A DNA stretch of 64,000 nucleotides from Lunularia cruciata (GCA_948567375.1 OX419755.1:1927001-1991000); one strand, 5' to 3'. Counted from the first letter of the stretch, positions 31,165 through 44,208 are shown. Program-made: numbers and translations. Notes: generated by a model from the sequence alone, not told the origin.

Positions 31165-32529
31165 ATGGCTGATAGCATAATGGAGGTATCGACTGGGGGG
31201 ACTTGCAATTGGGCTGTTTCAATCGGAGTGGACAGAACGAGAGTAGCCACATCTCAGCGTGATGGGAACCGATCAAAATGTGCTATGTATCGAGTTCCAC
31301 CGTACATGAAGAGGTTAAAGCAGGAGAAGTTCGATCCCAGCTTTCTCCATTTGGGTCTTTACAACAGGAAGTTTAAGTGAGAAAACTCGTTTGGACGAAG
31401 TGAAGATAGAAGTCGTGGTCATCGTCCTGAAGTCCTTCGAACCGGGCTGGTGGTCACGAGAGTGCTTGGGACGTCTTCTGTGACAAGGTGACAGGTACAC
31501 TAGAATCTGAGATACAATCCCTTCAAAACCTGTATGAGGAGGATTTCCTTACACTTGAAGTGGTACGATCTGTGCTTACGTTAGATGCAGTTTTCGTTGT
31601 AGCCATTATTGCAGGAAGATACGGATATTTGGCGGACTGGATGAAGCACTCAGAGAAGTTTGTCATCTCGTCGCTGGATCACTTGGGGACTGGGACCTCA
31701 GGCAACGCTACCATGACATATGGTTGCTGGAGAATCAAATTCCTCCTTTCATCGTTAGGAACGTATGGGACATAGATTCACATAATGCATGACTGTGAAC
31801 GGGAAAACGAAAACGCTTTGTTTCCGTCTTCCAATGGCAACTGGAGCACTCCGGCCGGAAGGAGACGCCTCCTCCGACACGTCTCCAACAGTATCTTCTC
31901 GCGAAGAAACTGAAGCCAGCGGCGCCAGTTTGTTCGAACGGCAGGGAATCTTTGGAAACTGCTATGGAGCTAAAACGATCAGTTGTGGAGATTAAAGGAC
32001 GTAAAGGGAGAGGCATCAATGATGTGGATTTCGTGACATCTTCTTAATCCTATCTTAAAGCTACTTCTCCATCATAGACATAGAGGGCTTCACGGAAACA
32101 ATTCTATTAAATCTGGCTGCCTTTGGAGTCACAAGCTTCGGCTTTGAAGGAGTTACAGCGTACCTACGCACGATCGACGAGCTGATCAACACTGAAGAGG
32201 ATGTGCGGTTGCTGAGGAATGGGCATGACCCAGACATCTCACTCAATCTTCTAGGAGACGACAACGACATTGCTGTAATTTTCAACAGTATAAGGCAATG
32301 TTCCGGAACTTCCCATTCCGATAAAATGGCCAAGCTCAGAAGCGATGTGAAGAACTGGCACAAAAACTAAACAAGGCAGCAGCCAAATCGAGTTTTAGCC
32401 AGGTTTGCAGAAAGGCCCTGGATATTTGTGTCTTTAGTAGCTGTGGCGCTACTTCTCCTCTCACTGGAATGCAAACGATCTACACTGTGCTCGGGTTTTA
32501 TCTTTCCCGGCGAGAGAGAGGCAGTGTAG
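31165..32529 (+). pseudogene. DUF247 family gene, frameshifted
   Basis: Plant-specific DUF247 proteins (roughly 400-550 residues) are usually single-exon genes with one C-terminal membrane helix. Some are known as self-incompatibility determinants, most have unknown function. Seen here: ATG at 31165, CAMYRVPPYMKRL (family motif 'xxIYRVPxxL'), then in frame 3 WDVFCDKV...LYEEDF and WMKHSEKF, in frame 2 HDIWLLENQIPPFIVRNVWD (the hallmark 'LLLLENQIPxFVL' at about 31718), then ELKRSVVEIKGRKGRG. In frame 1 again come FTETILLNLAAFG, IDELINTEEDVRLL (32166) and the hydrophobic end RPWIFVSLVAVALLLLSL (32413). The stop is at 32529. At least four frame changes and a stop at 31380 inactivate it, unless they are assembly errors. 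The total span fits a normal family length. Confidence 0.82.
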
Positions 32530-32559
32530 AGCGGCGGATAGAAAACCCGCCGCTCTACA
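32525..32559. repeat. 13-bp GC-rich perfect hairpin at the DUF247 stop codon
   Basis: TGTAGAGCGGCGG and CCGCCGCTCTACA with a 9-nt loop (ATAGAAAAC). The left arm contains the TAG stop. Could be a transcript-end structure or a chance hairpin. Confidence 0.7.
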
Positions 32560-35500
32560 AATTGTACAAAGAGATCTAGAAAACAAACCCATAGATTGAC
32601 ATAGCAAAAATCCATATCACAGAGTCCTATATGTGGCGTACGTTTTGTCTGAACATTTCAAGCGAGCAAGTCAAATGTTGAGTAAATCCCTCAATGTATA
32701 AAAATTTGAACCTTTTCTATATTTACGAATAATAATGTTCTCTTCTACAGGTCACAAACTAGAGTTTGCCATCCGCGATATTTTGGTATCCAAGCCCTTC
32801 AAACGTTTAATCGTATGTACCCCTTCCCCTTAGAGTTCGCATTTTTTGATGAGGTAGCGGTAGGATAATCTCGTCAATTTTGTAGCTTGTCCCAGACTCG
32901 CATCTTAAATTTTCATTCCATTGCAGCACTTTGTGCAGTATGGGTCGTTGAACTCAATGTTGATTTAAAATTGCCCCTTCGATGTTCCCAGTGATGATGG
33001 TCAAATTTGATTAAGCGATTCTCGGTGGAGAACTAAAGTTTCTCAGCAGCACATGGGAGATATTTTAAACCTACATATAGAGATGTTCCAGGCAGTTTAT
33101 ACGACTGCCGGGAACAATCACTGTGCACAAATTTCCAAAAAGAGGACTGAAACTTTCTAACTTTGTGCTGTTTTGATGTAGCTATGTCCGTCCCCAGTGT
33201 GGCTACTGTAGATCTGCTGCTGCCGAGAAGCTTCTTCCCACTCTTACAGATATGTCTGACGGGAACATCGTTTGCATTTGCTCATGACTTTGAACATTAA
33301 AGCGAACAACATCATATTGCGGTAGATCATCAGAACTTCACGTCTCAAGTTCAAGGCCAGCTAATAGCTGAGTTCAAGTTGTCCTGACTCATTGAGTCTA
33401 CAGACATGGAGCCATGAAGCGCATCTTAGACATACCTGTTGCGTAGTGGTTTTAAGTAGAGGAAACTTCTGTCATCTTAGAGCCGTTTTTGTTTATATGG
33501 TATAAGCAAAAACAAGCGCGTGTCAACTTGACCATATTCAACTAAATGTAGGGGGTCTCAATCGAGGTGCCGACATTACCAAAGATTTCACTCTGCTTTT
33601 AAGGGTTAGATCCTAAAAGTTAGAGAGAGACGGTTAAACTAGAAAAGAAGCTCTCTGAGTTAGACAGCATCCTTAAGTTCTGTCAATAGTGACTGGAAGG
33701 TGGTGGTGTTCACTCCTTCCGCGAGGATTTAAGAGGAACACTTTGTCTTTCAATGACATTTCTTTGAAACACAGCTGCAAGTAAGGAACTTTCGATGTAC
33801 AACAAAAGCACAGAAGGGATTTCTGTAATCAAGCTGTTATATCCGTTCACAAATAAATATATTCATAAATATTAGCTACTCCGGACGTAACGATCTCTGC
33901 AGCTCGTCATTGTTGGTAAACACACAAGAAAATGAGTAGGTGCCCTTGTATCTTTAAAATTTAGGGTTCAGCGTATCTTAGGGCACGTAGGGCACGTACC
34001 GGGCAAAAGCCCTAATTTGAACGGATCCCAATAGAAATCAAAATCTGTCTACCACAAACAGCTGATCCAGAAGACACTGTAATGCTACTGGATTACTTTG
34101 CTCTAGTACCATTGAAAGGTGATCACAAGAGAAATCCGAATCTACACACTCTCTCGCTCCAGACAACCGTTTCAAGCACTAGTAAGAATGACAGGGAAGT
34201 GTAGCGGGAGAAATAATCAACAAATATATGGCTGTGTTCCGGGGATACTACAACTACTACTCATTCGCAGACGGTATCCACCACCTTCTCCGAGGAGGGT
34301 TCGATAGTCTTGCAGTGCAATTTCCACCATAAGCAAGCTGGCTAACAGTACTGTCAGCTTGTTCATTTCCTGAGAGGTGAGCGAGAATAGCACAGATTCT
34401 GAATTCTAAAAGTCAGGGCCAGGGTATAGACCAAGAAAAGCTGCAGTAGAAAGGAGAACATTTAAAAGTTTTTGAATGTTTACCTGTCGTAGGAACCAAA
34501 GATAATAAGTGGTTAGCACGCCCTCAAGGGCACTATGACTACTACGAAGATGGTGCTGCTGAAGAGTGGGCATAATCGGTGGTGAAGGAGCGTACCTAAA
34601 CTTGATGACACTCTTCAGCTTCAGACTTTCACCACTCAGTCCTGCAACACCTGCTCCAACGACAGATCTAGAGACATAGTTAGTAGAATTTTACAAGCTC
34701 CGTAGAACCAGGACCATCAAAGATACAGTAGAATTTAAATAGACAGGATTGGAGCATGGCCTAAACGTAAAACCTTGGCTCAGTGGCAAAGAATGTGGAA
34801 GATATTTTTCTCTGCGATAACAGCGACTGGAAAGATTGTCCTCCCGGAATAGCACCTGCCAATGACTGACTGGCTAGTACCCTTGCTTGCAGTACATTAA
34901 TCCAAATTAGAATCTCATGCACATCACTAAAACTTCATCACACACATTTGCTTACGATACGGATTCTCTACCAGAAATTTAGGACATCAACTCCATGGTA
35001 CATTGCGAGGATATAACTCTGTCAACGACTCATGTCAATGATCAACGTATTCGTTACAACGAGAGCCGGAATCACCAGGAATATTCTTACATTATCAATT
35101 TTTATTTAAGTTGAGGAGCTGGAAGACAGGCTAGTCGGATCTTTGTTTCACCTGTCACAGAGTGGCAAATAGTTACACTGCTCACTGCAAGAAGACAATT
35201 TAGGTGAGTCGCTGAAAGCATAGTCTTTCAACGACAGAGTGGTGCACTGGAAATGAGACGTGAAGGAGGTGGAGTCCACCATTTGTGTGTGGGACCATGT
35301 ATATATACGTACACTCCGAACTTTAGAAGCAGACTTGCACGGCTGGCCAGTCCACAACTGACAGAAGAAGATGAGGACAGTGAAAACGAAAGCCGATTGT
35401 GAAATTTTACGTCGCAAGACGTCAGTCATTGCTAGGCGAGTCGGTCTTTGGTACTGCGGGTAGCCTGAGAGTCTTGAAGCCGTTAGATCATTTATTGGAT

Positions 35501-38500
35501 GGAACTCAATGGAACTCCTCGGACAATGTACGTGATCAGCTGTCTGCGTTATGGATTTGTGGTCCACCTTGAAGAGGTGTATTCTCTCGTCCACGCGAAT
35601 GTTCTCCATTCTTAACACTGATTGATGGATCGCCTACTGGCGAAGGCGAAGAACAATTAGAACCGAGAAATGGAACTCATAGCCATGGCCGGAAGATTGC
35701 AGGCAAGGCAACGGAAGAGGTATTTCAAGTAAAGACAGACTGTACTTGCAAAAGCGCACTGCTGTGGATCTAGTATGTTGATTTTGGATAATGCAGGGCT
35801 GGGAGAATTAACCCACAAGGAGAGACATAAATAAATGTCAATCGCCAAAAGTTTCACCCTCTTCCAGGAGTATTCTTTAGCTGAGGTAGTTTGACTCGTT
35901 GAGTTCAGATTCCTACAAATAGGGAGTGTGACATTGTCCGAGATTGAGCTTGAAGAAAAACAGCCTCTACAGTGCCTTGAGAAGAAAGATCCGCTGGGTC
36001 AGTCCGGAATCAATTTAAAAAGCCAATCGATTGAATCATTACTTTCTTAACGAATCCCATACCAGTCCTCGACAGTTTTACATTTCTATAATCTAACTCA
36101 GGGAGCACAGCCTGTGATAGATTAACCTGCATAATAATTGTGTCGTAAGTACTTCTATTTCCAGCACTAACTATCAAATGTCATGCTTTTGAACCCCTCA
36201 GAGCGAATGGGGTGTAACACCTGTACACCTGTGCGACCTCCAGTCGGCTGCAGAGGCAAGTGATGATGGAGGGAGACAGATCATTCCAAATATGCCATGG
36301 AAACACAGATACGCCAGAGAGACTAACATATTGTCAAGTCATAAGGACGCTGGGGAGGTAAGATCTGCATGTGTATAGGCTAAGAAGTTCAGCAGTGGAG
36401 GAATATAAAAGTAGTCGAGAAAGGCAGGCTTCCTTATCCCTTTTCTTGGATGGCTGTGACTTGTAGGTAGCCGCTGCTACTCTGTGAGCAAATGTAACGA
36501 AATGAGCGTGAACGACAAGCCGAAAGTAAGCAGCGAACCCAAGGCGCATCATTATCATTTGCTTATGGAGAAAAAACGTTTAAAAAAAAAAGTAACCGGT
36601 GCATGAAGCGATTGAGGCAGTTACACCAAGTTCCTTTGAGTGCAGTTCGTGTTCGGTCGGAACCGAGAAACAACAGTTTTATTGAATAGCGCAAGTGGAG
36701 TTTAAGTTCGGTCTAGCAGTTAGTAGTCGGATGTGCTTTGATACGAGAATGTCTTTATAGTAGTATGAGATCCTTGAAAGCGAAGAGGACTATCTAAATG
36801 AGAGTTTAGGGTGCACATACTTTTCACCAAACAAAAGACTCTTAGCATATACCTGTCATCTTCCTTTTGAGTACATCAGATATTTTATGCGCTTTATGCG
36901 AGATTGGTTAAGGTATTGGAGGGCGGTGCAAATCTGAATCAAGGGGATTAAGTTCATACTTTCTGTTGTTTCCAACCTGCAATTTTGTCCATCTCCTTGT
37001 ACTGTTGTACCACACTTTCGGCGAGGAAAGTAGAACGAGACGCCCAACGTGGTTAACCTCTACGGAAGCTCTCGTCAATGATCAGCCGCTTCATTTGCGT
37101 GTGTTGATGTGAGAAATCCTTGACCATGTCTTTAGCAATATGCCTAAATGCACCCCTCCCCCACAAACTCGGTCCCACCATGACGATGCCCTTTAACTGC
37201 ACGCCAGAGGACCCTTGAGGTAGATGAGATTGTAAGGTGCCTGGTTGCAGCTTCCAGAGTTTCAGGATCTCCGCCACATATCGCTCGTAGGTAGCGTTTG
37301 TAATTTGCTCATGGGACAGAAACATAGCTAGAAGGATCAAGGTATGAGGTCTCCAATGAGTGAACTGTTAGGCCCCAGGTCGATAAAGGCAAGTCACTCC
37401 ATGAGTTGTTTTTCAGCACAAGCATCACTTCTGATTAGCATGTGTTTGTTTAATCTAAAGCGCCTATTTGGATTTACTCCTTTGCCACAACTATTCCATA
37501 ACATCGACGAAATAAGGAATTAAGTAGCAGAAGCAATTGCGCAAGCATCTCACCAGCTTTTCGTGTAGGTTCGTATGATTATACAAACAGGTGCAGGATA
37601 GAGAAACCTCGCTTAAGTCCCACCACGTGTTAAGTTCTGACGGGGAAACTCCTCGTGTGGAATATTATACTAGAATAAAACTGCACTGCAAAGTCCGCGT
37701 GGTAAATATGAGTGTGAGCAAGTTCAGACCCTGGATATGAGCGACTTAGGAGAAGAGAAGGGAAGAAAATAACAAGCTTAAGTCTAAGACTTGAGGTTAT
37801 AGTTCTACAGAAAATAGTTCCTTTAACGCAAAAAAATGTCTTGTGCTTGACTATGTTGCAAATATATCCCACATCTCTGTCCCACTAATTATCAGTAATT
37901 AAGCATCTTTGTAAAAATGTCGCAGAAGTGGTTTCCAGCTCATCTTTAACACTCGTAGATAGCTGTTACACTATAACATACTGTTCATAGGAACAGTGCA
38001 AGAGGCCGAGTCGAAAAAGAGTGTGATCACCGGGGTTAGCAACTAACCTTCAGACCGTTCGGATTTACCACTACATTTCATCAGAATGTGGTTGTCAGTG
38101 TCTTTCTAGAAGGATTTCAGAGCTCGTTGACAGACCCTGCGAGGTACGAGTGCACACACCACTCACCAGTCTCAGGAACTTTGTCACTACCGTAGAAGTC
38201 CTTCACATACTCGGGTCGAGCCCGAGTACATATAGAGCATCAGTAATTTTCATGATCAGGAAAAAGAGATCTCATCGCACCACTGTATAATACATCCACA
38301 GGATGGATGGCTGTGATAGAGTGCCGTAGATGCTTTAGGATGTTCGAACAGGTTGGTAGCGCTGACTGTAGGAAGTAACACAGTATTGGATGAGTTGTAA
38401 GGAATCCACGTGCATTGACGACCCTGAAACGAGTATCATGGCGGCATTTGCACTGCACAAATTCGTAATTTAAAATAACCTGTTTCAGGGATGGAGTAGG

Positions 38501-40962
38501 CATGCAGCGGGGACGAGCAATTTTCTCTTACTTTCTCCAAGTATTACAGGTGGGTGCAGATGAATGTTGGAAAAAGATTACCTAACGCACAGTAATTCCG
38601 AGGAAAGTCTGCATTCTTTCCAAATAGGACATTTAAAATTCAAGAATTCTTTTATCGCAGGGAGCCCTACGCAGATGAGAAGAGCAGGAATGGTTGGTCT
38701 CGGGAGGCTGGTCGCCCTGCTATGGCATTGAGAAGAATTTCTGGGAAGACTAACGGTCAGCTGGAGGGAATTTTACAGATCGGGAAAATTATGTAAGGTA
38801 GTGAATGAAAGGTAACTCTTGCATGTTTACTTCTTTACGCTGGTTTCCCAAGGGACAGATTCTGAGGCGCCCGGCTATAGGCTATAGGAAGACGAGCTGG
38901 TGATGGCATTTACTCCTCCCTTCGTCAGTAGAATAATGCATACCCTTCAATTATGGGGGCGGCTTGGTTATGGCAGGACAGTCACTACAGAGGAAAGGAA
39001 CCAGCAGCGACTTGAAGCCTCGTGGCCGCTTTCTCGGAGTGGTAAAAGAAAGGAAAGAGCCCTAAAGTCGCTGGTGGACGATCTGGACAAACAATGGGTC
39101 CTACAGTTCACGGGTCCTCAAAGAAATGCAGGGAGGGAGGTACTGGGGTTGAGCTGGATAGCCCTTTAACCTGAGCCTATAGTTTCATACGTCCGGAAGG
39201 TGTGAATGTTCTTCGCTGGCTGCGAGAATCACAGCCGGTGGAACGTAGGATGTGTAGGATTAGATAACGGTGTTGGTTCCTCCGCAGGCATGGAATGCGT
39301 GCTCAATCTGGTGCGCGTGCGAAGTCATCCATGTGGATACAATGCATCAATATGCATTCAGTCCATGTCATGCACGAGTTGAAGGTTGGCGTACACCTAT
39401 GACTAGCTCAATTTCTGCGTGCATGCAGGGTTTCCTTGAAATTGGTGTGCAGAAGCTACAAGCAACCACAAATAATCTGCTGGGCTCAGAATCGAGGCGA
39501 GTAGCAAAGCGCACAACTATTTCAGGCACAATCTGAGAGAGCATGCACAAACAGATTCCGTTTATAAACCAGAATACCTATCGTAAGGTCCTACATGCGG
39601 AATAAGACTGAAGAAAAGGAGGTTGACCCGCGGATGTCACAAGTCACCATGAATCTCACAAGCAGACTGCCATATGATAATTTGTTTCCACAAAAGCAAC
39701 GGCCACCTGTGTGTAACCTCTGCCAGAAAAATCTAAGGGTATGAGAGCTTCATATCGGATCCACATATTCAGGATGGAAACTGCAGAGTCTGACCCAACT
39801 CCCAGCAATGAAGGGCCACGGATGTATCAATCTTTGGATTTTGCAAGTAAAGCAAGGCAGATTGTCGACATATCTAAGGGACAGTTGAGAATCAGTTCTC
39901 GAATCATTCAAGTGGTTGTGTGGCCGAAGACAAAGCATAATACAAGTGATCGATTTGTGGCAGATTTTCCTGGCCACCATAAATCACCACTCATAATGGA
40001 CTGCAAATCGTTATTTGATGGACATCCAACCACGGATAAGAGAGTTTGATCAACATGGCACGGAACTTGAAGCCAGTTCTATTCCTTTGACTTCTGACAG
40101 GAGGATATATCCAAGGAGTAATCTACAGAAGTAAATTGCAATTTTGTTCTGACAGAGCAATCATACATGACACTGCTCTCCTTGATTGGTTCCTTGTTGG
40201 CCGAGCCCGTTGGATTCTGCTCGTCCAGAGTCCCGTAGGTATCCAACCAGTAGACATGAAAATGAAAAAAGAAAAAGTAGACATATGCATGAAACGAGCG
40301 AGGGAACAAGTGGCTGAATAACTGGAATCCTACAGCTGTGGCCACTAGGATAATTTCACAAGGTCTGTCTTGAACAGTTTCCAGTTAAGCTTTCTCTAGT
40401 TGATTGTATACCGGTTAATGTAGAAGACTTCGTTTGTCCGATTGCATCCGGACTTCCTTCCCCAATTCAAGTTGCTGTCGAAAACCAAAAAAACCCGGTC
40501 AAGGGATGCCACTTCGGCTTGTTTCCATATGATTTCACCTCGAAAAGATAAAAGTAGTATCCCATTTCATTGCAAACAAAAACACTGAGCAAATACACTT
40601 CGTGTTCTTTCATGACGTTGTAGTTCATCCGTGTAAACAAAATCAGTAAAAATATAACATATACATATGTGTCTCTACTGACATTATGGGAAGGCGACCG
40701 CGTAGGATAACAAGCATGAGGGGAAAGGGCGACCGCGTAAAAAACACGAAGGATGGGAAGGCCCCATCAAGCAGTACAAGGGTGAGACAAAATACGTAAA
40801 ATGGGGGTAAACCCTAGGATAACAAGAATAAGATAGCTTACATTTACCTATTGGTAAGCAATCGAGCGACAAACATAGGATAAAAAGAAGGATGGGTTGA
40901 CCTGAAATGGACTGAGTCCCAGTAGAATACTAGGAGATGAATATTGGATTAATATTAGGCTC
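32560..40962. other. CpG-richer, low-copy-looking DNA with no identified gene
   Basis: None of the LTR families, RT or integrase motifs of this window appears here, and CG dinucleotides are frequent. The longest frames are 156 codons at 35618-35148 (-), with a hydrophobic stretch FVFTVLIFFCQLW and an AG/GTGA donor-like end, and 95 codons at 37340-37053 (-), starting MILLAMFLSHEQITNATYER. Neither matches a family I know, so I do not call them genes. Multi-exon genes could still be hidden. Repeated short words (GGCGACCGCGTA, AGGATAACAAG) occur at 40690-40830. Confidence 0.4.
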
Positions 40963-41013
40963 ATTAGCGCGAATTTCATGAATTTAAAATTAGCGTGAAT
41001 TTCATGAATTCAA
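40963..41013 (+). repeat. Two tandem 26-bp units at the island's right edge
   Basis: ATTAGCG[C/T]GAATTTCATGAATT starts at 40963 and again at 40989. It lies where the sequence turns from CpG-rich to AT-rich. Confidence 0.8.
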
Positions 41014-42479
41014 ACTGTTACTGATACGTATGCATACCCCTAGAGTACTCAAAGAAAAATCAGCTAGTATGATTGTTCTCTTGTGGATTACACTATCTAA
41101 TTCGTGGCCCATGTGGAACAATGACACTTGCTATCTAAACTAAGTTATAAAATAAGGAAGTAAAATTGATACTCCCTTTAGGGTCTAGTATGGTAACCTC
41201 TTATGCAATATCTAACAAATGTTAAACGTCTTATCCATAGTTCTATATAACTTGCCTTGTTGCAAACCCTTGCATTTTAAGACCTTAGCTCCACTCACTG
41301 CCCATCCAAAGAGTATGTGGAAACACTATATAGTGTATGGACTCCATAACCACAATGTTCACAACTATCACTAACTTGACCATTGTACTATATACAAGTT
41401 TATTTTAAGTTTATGTGTTAACTGCAATGCCTATTAATGTTCTCTCCAAGTAAAGTATCTACTCTCTTGTACCATCATAAGAACTATATCTGCAATGATG
41501 TAATATACAACTATACTCTCTCTTCCAAAAGGATAACAAGTCATGTGGATGCAACAGTCTACAACAATATCATATGCAACTATACTCTATCCTCCAAAAG
41601 GACACTACGTTATATTGACCCATGTTGCATCTAAGATAGTACCACAATTCAAAGTGGAGAAAAAAAATGCAGATGGGTAGACTAACTTAGACAGAACTTT
41701 GTTGTTATGGAAAATGTAGTAAATGCAAGTCAAAATACACTAACTAAAGATCTAGCTATCATCCAAAAGCTTAAGACATCAAGAATGGATAGGTCAGCTA
41801 GAATCTGCATAAATTGTTGGTCCATCAAAGAACAAAAGGATGGAAGATACCTCAAAAGACAACACATCTCTCATTTACTACCATAGTACATAGAAATAAA
41901 TGAATTCCCCTATCACATGCTTCTCCAAGATCTTCCTATCATCAACCACAAATAGGAGGAAAACAAAGGTGCCAAGAATACTCAACTATCCAAAAGTGCT
42001 AAAAGTGTTATTTATTCCCAAAATAGTAAGTCTACCACTCATAATAAATTGGTATAGATGTTTTTCTACATCCTAATTCCCATATTACACATTAAAAACT
42101 CCTTGGCCCAACTATATCACCAATGACTCCCATTATCTTCATATCTATTATCATCATATACAATATTCTTTAATACAAGTAGAAGGTCAAAGAAGGGAGA
42201 ACCATCAGAGGTAGATAAGGCAATCAACAAGCAATATTACTTATAAAAAATGTCACATACCACCTATAGCTCCCCTAGTAAATAGTAAAGAAAGATCATC
42301 AATATCTAAGGACTTTGAAAATGCAAATTCTGCTTTTAACTAGAAAAGCAGAATTTGCACAACTATTATTTGGTAAAATCTGGAGTCTAAATATGGAAAA
42401 TAAATTACAAAGAGATTATAGCAATTGAGTTGGATGACCATGTATGTGTTGATTGTCTCTAGAAAAAGTTGGCTGGTAT
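41014..42479. other. AT-rich repeat DNA, no gene recognised
   Basis: Contains an imperfect tandem duplication of about 65-70 bp in 41497-41640 (both halves carry AACTATACTCT and TCCAAAAGGA). Otherwise only short frames. Confidence 0.45.
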
Positions 42480-43600
42480 TATCTACATTGAGGTTCAAGA
42501 TACAAGGAAAGAGTGCTCAACATCCACATTGACAAGAGGTACATAACTCCACTTGTTGTTGAGTTGGTCCACCTATTCCGCAAACCAGCCATAGTTGGGA
42601 TTCATGTTGACAATGGCCTTGAGTTGCTCAAGATAGCCACCAGTCAATAGCAATTGTACCTTATCAAAAAAGGAGATGTGTTCCTTGATTGTCAGTCCTT
42701 GAGTCTCTAGCTAGGTGATGGTCACAAGCAATAGCTCATACTTTTGAATGGACAAGAGCTCTTCTTGAAAAATTAATTGACAATTAGCTTCTTGGCATGA
42801 AAGATGTCAATAAACTTATCATCAACCTGCACAATGAACTTTTCAAACTTGCTGATGTCCATCTTCTGATAAGCAACATTGGCCTTGATCCATGTCTCAC
42901 AAGAAGTGATGTTTGGTCATATGGCTTCCAACAATGTTAACAAATTGTTCTTGATGATTCTGAGAATTGGAGGTGATGTTCTTCATGGATGTAATAAATT
43001 GATTGAGCAATGGAAGTCCATTCTATACAATTTCCCACACATTGTCTATCATGTGTGCAAGGAATACGATGTGATGAGTCCCTAGAAACAAGGTTGATTT
43101 GAGTTCATTTTTTACTCTAAAATGTATGGAGCTCTATTTGAGACTAGTAATACAAGCTATGAGTATTTGTCCTTGACTTGGCTGATGAAGACATCATAGA
43201 TTGTGTCTTGAAATATTTGGACAATCTTGATAGTATTGCATTTCTTTTTTCCCTTGAGATGAGTAATTGACCAGAGGAGTGGCTTATAGTACACATCCAT
43301 GAGAGGGAAAATGAGCATGTTGACCAATTTTTGGTTGAGAAAGTTAGACACCTTGTTGATAATGATCCCAATCTTGTTAGTCTTGATGATAGATATAGTG
43401 TGCTCCTTAACAATAAGGTAGATGTGTTTGATGTACTTGTAGGAATTTTTCCTTGACTCCAATGGCTTCTTTGTCTCCCATTCCATGAATTCCTTGAATT
43501 TCTCATCCCTTAGGAATTCAAGAGGTGCATTGAGTCAGATGTAATGGATGATTAGCTTTAGGTTAAAGCTCTTCATATTCTTGCCGTTTTGCTTGTTGAA
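42480..43600 (-). pseudogene. Decayed ORF of unknown identity
   Basis: The minus strand has several coding-like stretches in changing frames. KSYKYIKHIYLIVKEHT-like and NKIGIIINKVSNFLNQKLVN lie near 43450-43320, and DKVQLLLTGGYLEQLKAIVN with MNPNYGWFAE near 42670-42580, then SYVPLVNVDVEHSFLVS near 42555-42505. No catalytic motif of a transposase or polyprotein is recognisable. A DNA transposon or an unknown retroelement gene are both possible. Confidence 0.35.
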
Positions 43601-43714
43601 GGATTGCTCAAGTCTAGACTAGGTTGCTTTATTCTTGAGCATGCAGCTCAGACTTGAGATGCCACTTCATGTGCATGAGTCCATGTGTTATGGTTGCTTG
43701 ATCCTTAGCAATTG

Positions 43715-44208
43715 TGTAAAAGACCATGGAGAGAATAGGAGAATGGAAGATCGGATTGAAAGATCACAATGGGACTCTTGAATGAGGTAAACTCATAATT
43801 CTTAGCATGAGCTTGGGCTTTAGTATTTAAAGAGAACACACAAGGCTCTTGGGAAGCTTCTCAAGAAATATCCTAAAAATAATCTTTTTAGCGTGCAAGC
43901 TAAGCTAATCTTGAAATTTCTCCAGAAATGTTTTTCTAGAAGCATCCTACTTGGCGTGCAAGCTAAGCTAGTCATGAAGCTTTCTTCTAGAAGCCACCTA
44001 CTTGGCATGCAAGCTAAGCTAGCCATGAAGTTTCCCAAGAATTTTACTCCTAGAAGTTGCCTACTTGGTATACATGTTCCTAATACCAGGAAGGTACCAA
44101 GAAGCTTCCTAGATACTTCTAGAATATTCCTATAATTCTTGGTTAATTTGGCCTATTTGCTACTTTCTTAGTCTCGACTAACTTGTTTATAAACTCAATA
44201 TTATTACA
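43715..44208 (-). repeat. Solo LTR of the chromovirus 1/2 family, minus orientation
   Basis: 494 bp. Its reverse complement starts TGTAATAATATTGAG and ends CTTTTACA, with the U3 blocks TAGCTTGCATGCCAAGTAGG. It is most like the chromovirus 2 3' LTR. The flanks AATTG and AACTA are at best a decayed TSD (3 of 5 match). Confidence 0.85.

Noticed and set aside
32525-32559. Bacterial-style terminator or a transferred bacterial segment
   Set aside because: The hairpin lacks a T run and the gene beside it belongs to a plant-specific family.
34600-34720. VVGAGVAGLSG-like peptide on the minus strand as an FAD-binding oxidoreductase exon
   Set aside because: The glycine motif is short, the following residues do not fit the fold, and no further oxidoreductase motifs follow.
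35148-35618. 156-codon minus-strand frame as a secreted-protein exon
   Set aside because: It has a hydrophobic stretch and a donor-like end but no recognisable family, and no convincing partner exon was found, so it is noted only in the region entry.
37053-37340. 95-codon minus-strand frame as a gene
   Set aside because: Plausible amino-acid composition but no known motif, no partner exons and no homology visible in the window.
40800-40830. AAACCCTAGG as telomere-like repeat
   Set aside because: Single unit with mismatch and no tandem array.
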